64,000 nucleotides of DNA from Alphaproteobacteria bacterium (GCA_024743275.1 JANSWW010000010.1:1-64000), one strand, 5' to 3'. Shown: positions 16,853 to 26,459, numbered from the stretch's first letter. A program made the numbers and translations. The notes: a model not told the origin generated them from the letters alone.

Positions 16853-19198
16853 TCAATCCGCCGCTTGCGGCATCTTCGCGGACTGGATCGCCTGCCAGAC
16901 CGTCTCCGGCGTCGCCGGCATGTCGACATGGCCGACGCCCCGGTCCTTCAGCGCGTTGCAGATCGCGTTGATCACCGCCGGCGGGGCGCCGATCGCCCCG
17001 GCCTCGCCCGCCCCCTTGATCCCCAGCGGGTTGGTGGTGCAGGGCACGTTGTTCATGGAGAAATCGATCTGCACCATGCTGTCGGCCCGCGGCATGGCGT
17101 AGTCCATGAACGACCCGGTCACAAGCTGGCCGGTGTCCTCGTCATAGACCGCGTGCTCCATGAGCGCCTGGCCGACACCCTGGGCGACGCCGCCATGGAC
17201 CTGGCCGGCCAGCATCAGCGGGTTCACCACCGCCCCGAAATCGTCGACGACGGTATAGCGCAGGATTTCGACGGTGCCGGTCGCCTCGTCGATCTCCAAC
17301 TCGCAGACATGGGTCCCGTTCGGGAAGGTCGCGGCCGGCGGCTGATGGGCGTATTCCGCCGTCAGCAGGCCCGGCTCCATGCCGTCGGGCAGGCCCTTGC
17401 CCTCCTTCGCCGCCTTGGCGATGTCGGCGAGCGTGACCCGCTTGTCGGTGCCGGCCACGATGAAATCGCCGCCGGTGACCTCGATATCGACCTCGGCGGC
17501 CTCCAGCAGATGGCTGGCGATCTTCTTGGCCGTCTCGACCGCCCTTTCCGAGGCGAAGTTGAGCGATGCGCCGCCGACCGGGACCGAACGGCTGCCGCCG
17601 GTCCCCTTGCCGGTCGCGATCAGGTCGGTGTCGCCCTGGATCACATTGACCTGGTCGAGGGGCACGTCGAAATGCTCGGAGACGATCTGACCATAGGCCG
17701 TCTCGTGGCCCTGGCCGTTGGACATGGTCCCGATCAGGACGGTGATCGAGCCGTCCTCCTCGACGTTGACCGTGGCGGTCTCGTCGCCGCCGCCGCCGCA
17801 GGCCTCCACATAGCAGGCGAGCCCGATGCCGCGCAGCTTGCCCTCGCCGGCCGCCTGGGCCTTGCGGGCGGCGAAACCGACCCAGTCGGCCCGTTCCATG
17901 GCCTTGGTCATATGGCCGTTGAAATCGCCGCTGTCATAGGTGTCGCCGAGCTGGGTCTTGAACGGGATTTCCGACGGCTTGATGAAGTTGATCCGCCGCA
18001 GTTCCTCGGCCGGGATGCCGAGATCGAAGGCCGCCTTGTCGACCAGCCGCTCGACCAGATAGGCCGCCTCCGGGCGGCCGGCGCCGCGATAGGCGTCGAC
18101 CGGCACGGTGTTGGTGAAATAGCCGCGCGACTTCACCGCGACCGCCGGGGTGGAATAGAGCCCCTGATACATCCTGGCACCCGCCGCCGTCGGAATGAAG
18201 GTGGCGAAGCCGGAGAGATAGGCGCCGAGATTGGCCGTGATTTCCACATCCAGCGCGGTGAAGCGGTTGTTCTCGTCAAGACCGAGCCGGGCGAAGGTCA
18301 CGTGATCGCGGCCCTGGATGTCCGACATGAAGGCGCTGGAGCGGTCGGAGATCCAGCGCACCGGGCGGCCGACCTTTTTGGCGGCCCACATCGCCAGACC
18401 CTGTTCCCGGTAGGCGAAGATCTTCATCCCGAAGCCGCCGCCGACATCCTTTGTGACGACACGCAGTTTGTCGGTGCCGCATTTCAACACCTGGTCGCCG
18501 AACACCGCCTGCAGGCCGTGGGAGCCTTGCGAGGTCGTATAGAGCGTGAACTTGTCCGTGGCCGCGTCGTAGTCGCCGATGGCGCCGCGGGCCTCCATGG
18601 AATTCACCACGACCCGGTTGTTGACGATTTCGAGCTCGATCACCTTGGCCGAGGTCTTCAGCGCCGCCTCGGTCTTCGCGTCGTCGCCGAGCAGGAAGTC
18701 GAAGCACTGATTGTTGGGCGCGATGTCCGGCCACAGCACAGCCTCGGCGCCGTCGGCCTTCGCCGCACTGGCGACCGCCGGCAGTTCCTCATAGTCGATC
18801 TCGATCAGATCGGCCGCCGCGACCGCCTGCTCCAGGGTCTCGGCGACAATAAAGAGAACCGCGTCGCCGACATGCATCACCCGGTCCTGGGCCAACAGCG
18901 GATAGGGCGGGCGCTTGTAATCGGAGCCGTCGCGGCTCTTGATCGGCGAGCGGCAGGGCAGATGACCGAGGTCGTCCGCCTTGACGTCGGCACCGGTCAG
19001 GACGGCCAGCACCCCGGGGGCGGCCATCGCTTCGGCAAGGTCGCCGATGGTGAACTTGGCATGCGCGATCGGCGCGCGCACCACATGGCCGACCGTCTCG
19101 CCGTCGAGATGGATGTCGTCGAGATACTGGCCGCCGCCGGTCAGGAAACGTTTGTCCTCTTTGCGGACGACGGGCTGGCCGATTCCGAACTGACCCAT
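16853..19198 (-). CDS. Molybdopterin-binding hydroxylase large subunit, form II CoxL type
   Basis: A 781-residue catalytic subunit of the xanthine oxidase/CO dehydrogenase family. The N-terminal hammerhead domain begins GQPVVRKEDKRFLTGGGQYLDD. The active-site loop is AYRGAGRPEAAY (about residue 361), the form II signature; form I CO dehydrogenases have AYxCSFR. KDVGGGFGMK, GTGGSRSVPVGGASL and the catalytic-Glu loop GIKGAGEAGAIGAPPAV are all present. The medium (FAD) and small (2Fe-2S) subunit genes, normally adjacent, are absent on both sides. It is therefore an orphan large subunit whose substrate cannot be stated; calling it CO dehydrogenase would be unsafe. Confidence 0.92.
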   Translation of the reverse strand: MGQFGIGQPVVRKEDKRFLTGGGQYLDDIHLDGETVGHVVRAPIAHAKFTIGDLAEAMAAPGVLAVLTGADVKADDLGHLPCRSPIKSRDGSDYKRPPYPLLAQDRVMHVGDAVLFIVAETLEQAVAAADLIEIDYEELPAVASAAKADGAEAVLWPDIAPNNQCFDFLLGDDAKTEAALKTSAKVIELEIVNNRVVVNSMEARGAIGDYDAATDKFTLYTTSQGSHGLQAVFGDQVLKCGTDKLRVVTKDVGGGFGMKIFAYREQGLAMWAAKKVGRPVRWISDRSSAFMSDIQGRDHVTFARLGLDENNRFTALDVEITANLGAYLSGFATFIPTAAGARMYQGLYSTPAVAVKSRGYFTNTVPVDAYRGAGRPEAAYLVERLVDKAAFDLGIPAEELRRINFIKPSEIPFKTQLGDTYDSGDFNGHMTKAMERADWVGFAARKAQAAGEGKLRGIGLACYVEACGGGGDETATVNVEEDGSITVLIGTMSNGQGHETAYGQIVSEHFDVPLDQVNVIQGDTDLIATGKGTGGSRSVPVGGASLNFASERAVETAKKIASHLLEAAEVDIEVTGGDFIVAGTDKRVTLADIAKAAKEGKGLPDGMEPGLLTAEYAHQPPAATFPNGTHVCELEIDEATGTVEILRYTVVDDFGAVVNPLMLAGQVHGGVAQGVGQALMEHAVYDEDTGQLVTGSFMDYAMPRADSMVQIDFSMNNVPCTTNPLGIKGAGEAGAIGAPPAVINAICNALKDRGVGHVDMPATPETVWQAIQSAKMPQAAD

Positions 19199-19369
19199 GG
19201 AAACCCCCTCGGTGGTTTGTTTATCGGTGAATGGTGCAGCAACGCTGACGTAGTTAAGTAGCGAGAACTATAGAACCCGGCCCGGCCGCGTCAAAGGGTG
19301 CGGCATCGCACAGCAGCCTTTCCTCAGAAAGTCCTTTGCCCACGCACCGGCATGATTAGTCTGGCCAGC

Positions 19370-20131
19370 ATGTGCGGACGCTATGCGATCACGACGCCGA
19401 TCGAGGCGATGCGGGAGATTTTCGACGCGGTCGGCGGACCCGAGTTCCAGCCGCGCTACAATCACGCGCCGACGCTGATGGCCCCGGTCGTGAAGACCGT
19501 GCCCATCTTCGACAAGGGCGAGCGAACCGGTCACAGACGGGTGATCGATCTCGCCCGCTGGGGTCTGGTGCCGAGTTGGGCGAAGTCTGTCGACATCGGC
19601 AATCACACGATCAACGCACGGTCGGACACGGTCCGGGAGAAGCCGAGCTATCGCGGCGCCTTTCGCCACCATCGCTGCCTCGTGCCGGCGGACGGCTTCT
19701 ACGAGTGGACCACGGCCACCGCGGAAAAAGGCGGCGGACGGAAACAGCCGGTGTGGATCGCCCCGGACCAATTGGCGGGGTTCGCGGAGCCGTTGTTCGC
19801 CTTCGCCGGGCTGTTCGACATCTGGCATAGCCTGGACGGCACGGAACTGCACAGCTATACGATCGTCACGACCGACGCTTCGCCGAGCCTGGCGAACTAT
19901 CATCACCGGATGCCTGTGATCCTCGACCGGGCGGGCTGGGAGACCTGGATGACCGGCACCCCGGCCGAGGCGGCCGCCCTGATGCGGCCCCATGACGGCC
20001 CCTTCCGTGTTCATCCGGTTTCCACCGCGGTGAACAATGTCCGCAACGACGGCCCGCGGTTGATCGAAAAGGTCGACAACCCCGACGCTCCGCCGCCGAA
20101 GCCGAAACCGGTCCAAGGCTCCCTGTTCTGA
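19370..20131 (+). CDS. yedK: HMCES/YedK-family abasic-site processing protein (SRAP)
   Basis: A 253-residue SRAP-domain protein that crosslinks to abasic sites in single-stranded DNA through the Cys exposed after removal of Met1. I chose the ATG at 19370 because it gives MCGRYAITTP, placing the catalytic Cys at position 2 as the family demands. Other conserved motifs are RYNHAPT, ARWGLVPSWAK, INARSDTVREKPSYRGAFRHHRCLVPADGFYEW and the active-site His in ANYHHRMPVIL. The C-terminal VQGSLF resembles a short clamp-binding type peptide. The gene is divergent from the CoxL-like gene. Confidence 0.94.
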   Translation: MCGRYAITTPIEAMREIFDAVGGPEFQPRYNHAPTLMAPVVKTVPIFDKGERTGHRRVIDLARWGLVPSWAKSVDIGNHTINARSDTVREKPSYRGAFRHHRCLVPADGFYEWTTATAEKGGGRKQPVWIAPDQLAGFAEPLFAFAGLFDIWHSLDGTELHSYTIVTTDASPSLANYHHRMPVILDRAGWETWMTGTPAEAAALMRPHDGPFRVHPVSTAVNNVRNDGPRLIEKVDNPDAPPPKPKPVQGSLF

Positions 20132-20282
20132 CGGAGCGGTGCGCGGAACATCCCTCCCCCCCAGCCCCTCCCCTTTACAACGACCGGTTTGGAAGGGTTC
20201 CGGTCGGATTGGGTGCTGACTTTCCGAGCGCCGCCCTCTACCGTCCCCCGGTCTTCAATCCCGAGTCTCATGAGGAACGACC

Positions 20283-20753
20283 ATGTCCGGTACCATCGAC
20301 GCCCGTCTCGCCGACCTCGGCATCGCCCTGCCCGCCGCCGCGGCCCCCGCCGCCAACTATGTGCCCTACGCGATCAGCGGCAGCATTGTCTTCGTCGCCG
20401 GTCAGATCCCCTTCAAAGCCGGTGGCAGCATCGAGCACAAGGGCCGTCTCGGCGCCGACTACTCGGTCGACCAGGGCTATGAAAGCGCCAAGCTCTGCGG
20501 CCTCAACATCATCGCCCAGGTAAAGGCCGCCCTTGGCGACCTCGACCGGGTGACACGGATCGTCAAGCTCGGCGGCTTCGTCCAGTGCACGCCGGAATTC
20601 ACCGACCATCCGAAGGTGATCAACGGCGCCTCCGACCTGATGGTGGAGGTGTTCGGCAAGGAAATCGGTGGTCATGCCCGCTTCGCCGTCGGGGCGCCGG
20701 CCCTGCCGCTCGGTGTCGCGACGGAAGTGGACGCGATCGTCGAGTTCAAATAG
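20283..20753 (+). CDS. ridA: RidA family enamine/imine deaminase
   Basis: A 156-residue member of the longer YjgF/YER057c/UK114 subgroup, which hydrolyses reactive enamine/imine intermediates from PLP enzymes. It shows YAISGSIVFVAGQIPF near the N-terminus, the central GLNIIAQVKAALGDLDRVTRIVKLGGFV, and the substrate-binding Arg in HARFAVGAPALPLG near residue 134. A typical AGGA site precedes the ATG. It lies after the yedK gene on the same strand with a gap of 151 bases, and is followed by a tandem repeat and a terminator. Confidence 0.93.
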   Translation: MSGTIDARLADLGIALPAAAAPAANYVPYAISGSIVFVAGQIPFKAGGSIEHKGRLGADYSVDQGYESAKLCGLNIIAQVKAALGDLDRVTRIVKLGGFVQCTPEFTDHPKVINGASDLMVEVFGKEIGGHARFAVGAPALPLGVATEVDAIVEFK

Positions 20754-20776
20754 CCGGCGATCCCGCCCCTGACCCG

Positions 20777-20814
20777 ACACCTGTGGCCCAACACCTGTGG
20801 CCCAACACCTGTGA
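20777..20814 (+). repeat. 14-base tandem repeat after ridA
   Basis: Two full units ACACCTGTGGCCCA (20777 and 20791) and a partial third (20805). It lies between the ridA stop and its terminator, in the transcribed 3' region. Confidence 0.85.
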
Positions 20815-20818
20815 CGAA

Positions 20819-20859
20819 GAGGGCGCTTGCCAGGACGGCCGGCGCCCTCATTTCTTTTT
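20819..20859 (+). terminator. Intrinsic terminator after ridA
   Basis: Perfect eight-base arms GAGGGCGC (20819-20826) and GCGCCCTC (20842-20849), then ATTTCTTTTT. It separates ridA from the acyltransferase gene. Confidence 0.8.
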
Positions 20860-20901
20860 GAACCCCCGCCGTTTATGCGCCCACGCGAACCGGAGAGCAC
20901 A

Positions 20902-22086
20902 ATGGCCGAACAGGAGCCCGAGTCGGAAGCGCTGGAAATCAGGGTCCTGTCGGGTCTGCACGAAATCGATGCGGACGCCTGGGACGCCTGCGCCGGTTCC
21001 GGGAACCCGTTCGTCAGCCACGCCTTTCTGTCCGCGCTGGAGGATTCCGGCTGTGCCACGGCCCGCACCGGGTGGATGCCGCGCCATCTCGCGATCGAGG
21101 ATCACAACGGCCGCACCGTCGCCTGCTGCCCGGCCTATCTCAAGAACCACTCCCAGGGCGAGTATGTCTTCGACTATGGCTGGGCCGACGCCTTCGAGCG
21201 CGCGGGGGGGCGCTACTATCCGAAGATCCAGGTCTCGGTCCCGTTCTCGCCTGTGCCCGGCCCCCGCCTACTGACCCACCCGGACGTCCACGGCCCGACC
21301 TACCGCGAGGCCCTGGTCAGCGGCCTCGCCGGCCTGTGCGAGCGATACGACGCCTCCAGCGCGCACATCACGTTCTGCACCGAAACGGAATGGAAGGAGA
21401 TGGGTGAGTTGGGCCTGATCCAACGGCTCGGCCAGCAATTCCATTGGGATAACAAAGGCTATGGCGACTTCGGCGATTTCCTCGCCGATCTTTCGAGCCG
21501 GAAGCGTAAGAATATCCGCAAGGAGCGTGAAAAGGCCAAGGCCAGCGGGGTCGCGCTCTCCGCCTTTACCGGTGCCGATCTGAAGGAGGCCCACTGGGAC
21601 GCCTTCTATGACTTCTACCTCGACACCTCGGACCGGAAATGGGGATCGCCCTATCTCAACCGGGATTTCTTCTCGCTGCTCGGCGAGCGGCTGGCCGACA
21701 AAGTGGTGCTTTTCCTCGGCCACGAGGCCGACAGCCCGAACGGCCCCTATCTCTGCGGCGCGCTCAATCTCCAGGGCGCCGATACGCTCTACGGCCGCAA
21801 TTGGGGCTGCGTCGAGCGGGTCAGGTTCATGCATTTCGAGGCCTGCTACTACAAGGCGATCGACTGGGCCATCGAGCAGGGACTGTCCCGGGTCGAGGCC
21901 GGTGCCCAGGGGGCCCACAAGATTCAACGGGGCTATCTGCCCAACGCGACCTACTCCGCCCATTTCGTCACCCATCCGGGATTCCGCGACGCGGTCGCCC
22001 GGGCCATGGAACGCGAGCGCGAATATGTCGAGATGGAAATGGACGCGATCAACACGGAGATGAGCCCGTTCAAGAAGGACGGGTAA
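20902..22086 (+). CDS. FemAB-like GNAT-fold acyltransferase (PF04339 type)
   Basis: A 394-residue soluble protein of the peptidogalycan-type FemAB-like family with two tandem GNAT folds. Family motifs visible are NPFVSHAFLSALEDSG near the start, YVFDYGWADAFERAGGRYYPK, RKRKNIRKEREKA in the middle, and GRNWGCVERVRFMHFEACYY with GAQGAHKIQRGYLPNATYSAHF towards the C-terminus. These enzymes are presumed to transfer acyl or aminoacyl groups; no substrate is established for this branch. The ATG at 20902 has a GGAGAG site; upstream in-frame ATGs lack one. Confidence 0.87.
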   Translation: MAEQEPESEALEIRVLSGLHEIDADAWDACAGSGNPFVSHAFLSALEDSGCATARTGWMPRHLAIEDHNGRTVACCPAYLKNHSQGEYVFDYGWADAFERAGGRYYPKIQVSVPFSPVPGPRLLTHPDVHGPTYREALVSGLAGLCERYDASSAHITFCTETEWKEMGELGLIQRLGQQFHWDNKGYGDFGDFLADLSSRKRKNIRKEREKAKASGVALSAFTGADLKEAHWDAFYDFYLDTSDRKWGSPYLNRDFFSLLGERLADKVVLFLGHEADSPNGPYLCGALNLQGADTLYGRNWGCVERVRFMHFEACYYKAIDWAIEQGLSRVEAGAQGAHKIQRGYLPNATYSAHFVTHPGFRDAVARAMEREREYVEMEMDAINTEMSPFKKDG

Positions 22087-22181
22087 TTCCGCCTATCCTT
22101 AAGAACGGCGGAAATCCTCTTTCTTTTTGGTCATAGTCGACGTTCGATTGTGAGGATTCAGTCCGATGACCGGGGGAGAGA

Positions 22182-23489
22182 ATGTCCGAGACTCATGAAT
22201 TGGTGGCAGCGATCGAGGCCATGGCCGGGGGCGATTACGAGATTTCGATCACCGGCGACGATGCCGTCTCCAACGCCTTGAAGAAGCTGTTGGAGAAGCT
22301 CCGGGCCGACACGCGCGCCGGGCTCGACCACTGTGTCGAGGTTTCGATCCAGACCAATGAATGCTCCATCGGGACCGGCAAACTGCTGTCTGAAATGCGC
22401 GAGGTCGACAACAACGCCCAGTCGATCGCCAGCGCCGCCGAGGAGATGGTCGCGTCCGTGCGTGAAATCGCGACATCCAGCCAGGCGGCCTCCAGCGAGG
22501 CGAACGAGGTCCGCCATCTCGTCGATCAGAACTCGGACCGGGTCCAGCAGGCGGTGACGACCATGGGTGACCTCGCCGCCAACGTCGGACAGACCCTCAA
22601 CCAGGCCCAGGCCCTCAGCGAAGCCTCCCAGGAGATCGGGAACATCGTCGAGACCATCGAGGCGATCGCCAAACAGACCAACCTGCTGGCCCTGAACGCC
22701 ACCATCGAGGCGGCGCGCGCCGGCGAGGCGGGGCGCGGTTTCGCGGTCGTCGCCGGGGAGGTCAAGAACCTCTCCAGCAAGACCGCCGAGGCGACCGACG
22801 AGATCCGCACCCGGATCCAGGGCCTGCGGACCGATCTCGGCGCCATCGTCGGCGTGATGGAGGGCGGTGCGACGGCGATCCAGACCGGCAAGGAGATGAT
22901 CGACACGGTCGGCCTGGAAATCCATGAGATGGGCCAGCGGGTCGGCGCCGTGACGGAGCGGATGACCGACGTCGCCGCCATCCTGGAGCAACAGAACTCC
23001 GCCACCAACGAGGTCGCCGGCGGCGTCAACAATGTCGCCGAGCGCATCGGGGCCACCGTGCATCACCTGAACGGGCTGGCCGATGTGGTGGACAGGGCCC
23101 AGGCGGCGGTCGTCAAGCAGCTCGGCGATCTCGCCAAGATCCAGATCGAGGGCAGCACCATCAAGCTCGCCAAGGCCGACCATGTGATTTGGAAGAAGCG
23201 CCTGGCCGACATGGCCGTGGGCCGGACGGTGCTGAAGCCCGACGAGTTGGCGGACCATCATTCCTGCCGTCTCGGCAAGTGGTATTACGGCCCGAAATCG
23301 GAGGCCTATCGCAGCCAAGGCGCCTTCCGCGAGCTCGAATCGCCGCATGAACTGGTCCACAAGGCCGGCAAGGCGGCCGCCTCGGCCTTCCAGGCCGGCG
23401 ATATCCAGACCGCCATGGCCGAGATCGAAAAGGTCGAATCGGCTTCGGTCGACGTATTGGCGAAACTGGAGGATCTCGACGCGGCCTGA
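22182..23489 (+). CDS. Soluble methyl-accepting chemotaxis protein with C-terminal CZB zinc-binding domain
   Basis: A 435-residue cytoplasmic chemoreceptor; no membrane helix is visible. The signalling tip, which contacts CheA and CheW, reads [33 protein letters not shown] (in two parts: [17 protein letters not shown] then [17 protein letters not shown], residues about 166-198). After the coiled coil comes a chemoreceptor zinc-binding domain, with [11 protein letters not shown], the core [12 protein letters not shown] (about residue 365) and [11 protein letters not shown] giving the usual three His and one Cys. Such receptors sense zinc or hypochlorous acid. It is monocistronic and convergent with the Bcr-type gene. 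Confidence 0.94.
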   Translation: MSETHELVAAIEAMAGGDYEISITGDDAVSNALKKLLEKLRADTRAGLDHCVEVSIQTNECSIGTGKLLSEMREVDNNAQSIASAAEEMVASVREIATSSQAASSEANEVRHLVDQNSDRVQQAVTTMGDLAANVGQTLNQAQALSEASQEIGNIVETIEAIAKQTNLLALNATIEAARAGEAGRGFAVVAGEVKNLSSKTAEATDEIRTRIQGLRTDLGAIVGVMEGGATAIQTGKEMIDTVGLEIHEMGQRVGAVTERMTDVAAILEQQNSATNEVAGGVNNVAERIGATVHHLNGLADVVDRAQAAVVKQLGDLAKIQIEGSTIKLAKADHVIWKKRLADMAVGRTVLKPDELADHHSCRLGKWYYGPKSEAYRSQGAFRELESPHELVHKAGKAAASAFQAGDIQTAMAEIEKVESASVDVLAKLEDLDAA

Positions 23490-23490
23490 G

Positions 23491-24624
23491 CTATAACCGT
23501 TCCCGGGGCCGGAGCACGAGATAGAATACCAGGCCGACGATCATCACCACCCCCATGGTGACCATCATCGGCTGGGTGGTGCCATCGGCCATTCTACCCA
23601 CACCCGCCCCGACCACCGCGGCCGTCGCCATCTGGGCGAAACCCATCAGGGAGGAGGCCGCGCCGGCCATCTTCGGGAAGGGCTGCAGGGCGCCGGCGAA
23701 GGCGCTCGGCATCAGAATGCCGAAACCCATCATGGCCACCGCCACCGGGACCAGCACGGCCGCGATGGTTTGAACCCCGGCCAACGCCAGGACACCGCCC
23801 GCCACCGTCGCCGCCGTTGCGATGAGAAGACCGGAGAACACCAGACTTTCCGGGCGCACCCGTCTTGTCAGCCGGGCGCCGCCCAATGACCCGGCCATAT
23901 AGCCGCCCACGATGGCGGCGAAGCACAGGCCGAACAGCTCGACCGGCACCTCCAGCACGATGATCAGCGCGAAGGACGATCCCGAGATGAAACAGAAGAC
24001 GGCGGTGTAGCTGGCGGTCAACACGGCGGCGTTGGCGGCGAAGGCCGATACTCCGCCGATGGTCCGGTAATTCCGCAGCATCGGTCCGACATGGGTCGCC
24101 TGGGGATTGGGATAGCGGTTGGTCTCGCCCAACAAGAGGATCGTTCCGGCGAGGATGGCCGCCCCCATGATCCCCATGGCGGCGAAATTGGCCTGCCAGC
24201 CGAAGACGATCTGCAGCACCCCGCCAAGGGTCGGCGCGATCAGCGGCAGCACCCCCATCGCCGTCGCCATATACCCCAGCACCCGGGCCGCCTCGGCCCC
24301 CTCGCGGGTGTCGCGGACGATGGCCCGGCCCAAGACCGGCCCGCAACACGCCCCGAGCGCCTGCAGGAAGCGGCCTGCGATCAACGCCTCGATGGTCGGG
24401 GCGAACATGCACAGGAAGCTCGCGGCGACGAACAGGGTCATCCCGGCGATAACCAGCGGCCGCCGCCCGAAGCGGTCCGATAGCGGACCGTAGATGAGCT
24501 GGGAGAGCGCGAAGCCGGCCATGAAACCGGACAATGTGAGTTGGACCTGGCTCTCGGTGGTCTCGAAGGCGGCGATCATCGCCGGCAGCGAGGGGAGGTA
24601 CATGTCCGTCGACAGCGCCCCCAT
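23491..24624 (-). CDS. Bcr/CflA-family multidrug efflux MFS transporter
   Basis: At least 377 residues with about twelve membrane helices. Bcr/CflA marks are LSTDMYLPSLPAM, the loop motif YGPLSDRFGRRPLVIAG, and RFLQALGACCGPVLGRAIVRD. These proton-driven exporters remove bicyclomycin, chloramphenicol and similar compounds. The start is a problem: the ATG at 24624 falls inside the first helix. The frame continues upstream as RRLSVTILLTSLVGMGALS to a stop at 24808-24810 without any ATG, GTG or TTG. A rare start (CTG at 24645 or ATC at 24648) or a sequencing or frameshift issue is possible. It overlaps the region after the ygjP-type gene. Confidence 0.88.
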   Translation of the reverse strand: MGALSTDMYLPSLPAMIAAFETTESQVQLTLSGFMAGFALSQLIYGPLSDRFGRRPLVIAGMTLFVAASFLCMFAPTIEALIAGRFLQALGACCGPVLGRAIVRDTREGAEAARVLGYMATAMGVLPLIAPTLGGVLQIVFGWQANFAAMGIMGAAILAGTILLLGETNRYPNPQATHVGPMLRNYRTIGGVSAFAANAAVLTASYTAVFCFISGSSFALIIVLEVPVELFGLCFAAIVGGYMAGSLGGARLTRRVRPESLVFSGLLIATAATVAGGVLALAGVQTIAAVLVPVAVAMMGFGILMPSAFAGALQPFPKMAGAASSLMGFAQMATAAVVGAGVGRMADGTTQPMMVTMGVVMIVGLVFYLVLRPRERL

Positions 24625-24688
24625 CCCGACCAGAGAGGTCAGCAGGATGGTGACCGATAGCCGGCGGGGGTCGCGACCGGAGAGATCC

Positions 24689-25420
24689 TTAGCGGGGAGC
24701 GTTGCCGAGGGCGTGGAGGCCTCGGCCGTGGCGTTTGAGCCAGACGCGCGCGGCGTCGTATCCGGGGTCGAGCCGGTGGACGATCGACCAGAATCGCTGG
24801 GAATGGTTCATCTCCGCCAAATGGGCGACTTCGTGAGCCACTACATAGGCCAACACCCGTTCGGGGGCCATCACCAATCGCCAGGAAAAGGAGAGAACAC
24901 CGTCATGGCTGCACGACCCCCAGCGGCTGGTCGTGTCCTTGACGCTGATCCGCTTGATCTTTCGGCCGATAAGATCGGCAAGCGGATGGGCCCGTTCCGC
25001 GATCTCCGCCTTCGCCCGTCTCTTGAGAAGATCGGACACCCGCCGGTTGAGATGATGGGGATCGCCGGTGACCCGGATCGTCGGCGGCGGCCCCGCGTCG
25101 AAGGCGGTGGCTCCGCGGCTCGTGGCGAGATGGGTGATGCGATGGTCCTCGCCCAGGACCGGGATCACCTGGCCATCGGCGAAGGGCCGCGGCCGCGGGA
25201 TGGCGGATAGCCGCTGCCACAGCCAGCCGGCCTTCTCCTCCAGAAAGGCCCGCCCGCGCTCCTCCGGCGCCCCTTCCGGCAGCACCAGTTCCGCCCGCCC
25301 GTCGGGCGTTATCCGAAGCTGGATCCGCTTCGCCCGGACGCTCCGCCGAATCGTGACCGGCAGGTCATCGACGCCGCGGTCCGTCTCCGGCGGGTCCTGG
25401 AAGAGATCGAGATGGGCCAT
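24689..25420 (-). CDS. YgjP-type M48-like metallopeptidase (DUF45)
   Basis: A 243-residue protein of the YgjP/SprT-like family. The zinc motif HEVAHLAEMNHSQRFW (about residue 200) holds HExxH and the third ligand region. Upstream are TTSRWGSCSHDGVLSFSWRLVMAP, the hallmark of the family, and the N-terminal RRSVRAKRIQLRITPDG. Members are cytosolic; the substrate is not known. It is directly followed by the Bcr-type gene, whose reading frame extends back into this one, so the pair is probably cotranscribed. Confidence 0.92.
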   Translation of the reverse strand: MAHLDLFQDPPETDRGVDDLPVTIRRSVRAKRIQLRITPDGRAELVLPEGAPEERGRAFLEEKAGWLWQRLSAIPRPRPFADGQVIPVLGEDHRITHLATSRGATAFDAGPPPTIRVTGDPHHLNRRVSDLLKRRAKAEIAERAHPLADLIGRKIKRISVKDTTSRWGSCSHDGVLSFSWRLVMAPERVLAYVVAHEVAHLAEMNHSQRFWSIVHRLDPGYDAARVWLKRHGRGLHALGNAPR

Positions 25421-25537
25421 GGGGTGTCCCAGGATAGGAGGTGCGGGGATGCCTCAAAATCTGTGCTTCACTATATCATCCAGCCACCAGATATGGCATG
25501 GGAAACCGCAAACACACTTCATCCGGAGGAAGGAAAA

Positions 25538-26296
25538 ATGAAGCTTCAGGGACGGATCGCCCTGGTGACCGGGGCGGCGCGCGGCATTGGGCTTGCCTGC
25601 GTCAAACGCCTGGTGGCGGACGGCGCGACGGTCGTCGGCTGCGACCTCAACGCGGAAGAGGGCAAGCCCGCGCTCGAAGCAGCGGGGGCCACCTTCGTGA
25701 GCTGCGATGTCGGCGACAAGGCGGCGGTCGACGCGATGGTCGACGCGGTCGTCGCCGAGCATGGCAGCCTGGATATTCTGGTCGCCAACGCCGCCCTCAT
25801 TCACAAGGCGAACTTCCTGGAAATCTCCGAGGAGGATTTCGACCGGGTCCTGCGGGTCAACCTCAAGGGCGTCTTCCTGTGCGGCCAGGCCGCCGGGCGG
25901 CAGATGGTCAAGCAGGGCAAGGGCGCGATCGTCAACATGAGCTCGATCAACGGCACGGTCGCGATCCCGGACCAGGTGCCCTATGTCACCGCCAAGGGCG
26001 GGGTCGAGCAGATGACCAAGCTGATGGCGCTGGCCATGGCCCATGATGGCGTGCGGGTCAACGCGGTCGCCCCGGGCACAATCCTGACCGAGATGGCGAA
26101 GACGATCATGACCGACGACGCTGTCCGCCGCATGATCCTGTCGCGCACCCCCATCGGGCGTACCGGCGATCCATCCGAGATCGCCTCGGTCGTGTCCTTC
26201 CTGGCGAGCGACGATGCCAGCTATGTCACCGGCGAGACCATCGTCGCCGACGGCGGCCGGCTCGCGCTCAACTATGTGATGCCGGTGAAGGAATAG
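25538..26296 (+). CDS. Short-chain dehydrogenase/reductase (SDR)
   Basis: A 252-residue classical SDR with TGAARGIG (cofactor-binding), a GCDLN acidic end of strand 2 that favours NAD(H), NAA, the catalytic Ser in IVNMSSINGT and the YVTAK active site, ending in ETIVADGGRLALNYV. A strong GGAGGAAGG site precedes the ATG at 25538. It is divergent from the ygjP-type gene. The substrate is unknown; related proteins include glucose and 3-oxoacyl-ACP dehydrogenases. Confidence 0.92.
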   Translation: MKLQGRIALVTGAARGIGLACVKRLVADGATVVGCDLNAEEGKPALEAAGATFVSCDVGDKAAVDAMVDAVVAEHGSLDILVANAALIHKANFLEISEEDFDRVLRVNLKGVFLCGQAAGRQMVKQGKGAIVNMSSINGTVAIPDQVPYVTAKGGVEQMTKLMALAMAHDGVRVNAVAPGTILTEMAKTIMTDDAVRRMILSRTPIGRTGDPSEIASVVSFLASDDASYVTGETIVADGGRLALNYVMPVKE

Positions 26297-26338
26297 CCTT
26301 TCACCCCGCGCTTGCCCCCGGCGGCGCCGGCACTGGCC

Positions 26339-26452
26339 ATCCTCCCTCAAACTTCCTCCCGTCAAGGGAGGGAGAACTCCGAGCGTCGCCCGAAGGGCAC
26401 GCGAGGGGTGAGGGCGAAATGAAGAACCCCTCCCTTTTCAGGGGAGGGGCTG
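26339..26452. repeat. Dispersed palindromes, copy 4
   Basis: Two members in the gap between the convergent SDR and clpA: CTCCC/GGGAG arms at about 26352-26373, and CCCCTCCC/GGGGAGGGG arms at 26427-26449 just before the clpA stop. The second could serve as a clpA transcript end but has no clear U-tract. Confidence 0.75.
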
Positions 26453-26459
26453 TCCAGTC

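Noticed and set aside
16853-19198. Calling the large molybdenum subunit an aerobic CO dehydrogenase
   Set aside because: The loop is AYRGAGR (form II), not the AYxCSFR of proven CO oxidisers, and the partner subunits are absent.
19265-19276. SOS box ahead of the yedK gene (GAAC TATA GAAC)
   Set aside because: The alphaproteobacterial LexA site needs seven bases between half-sites (GAAC/GTTC, N7); here there are four.
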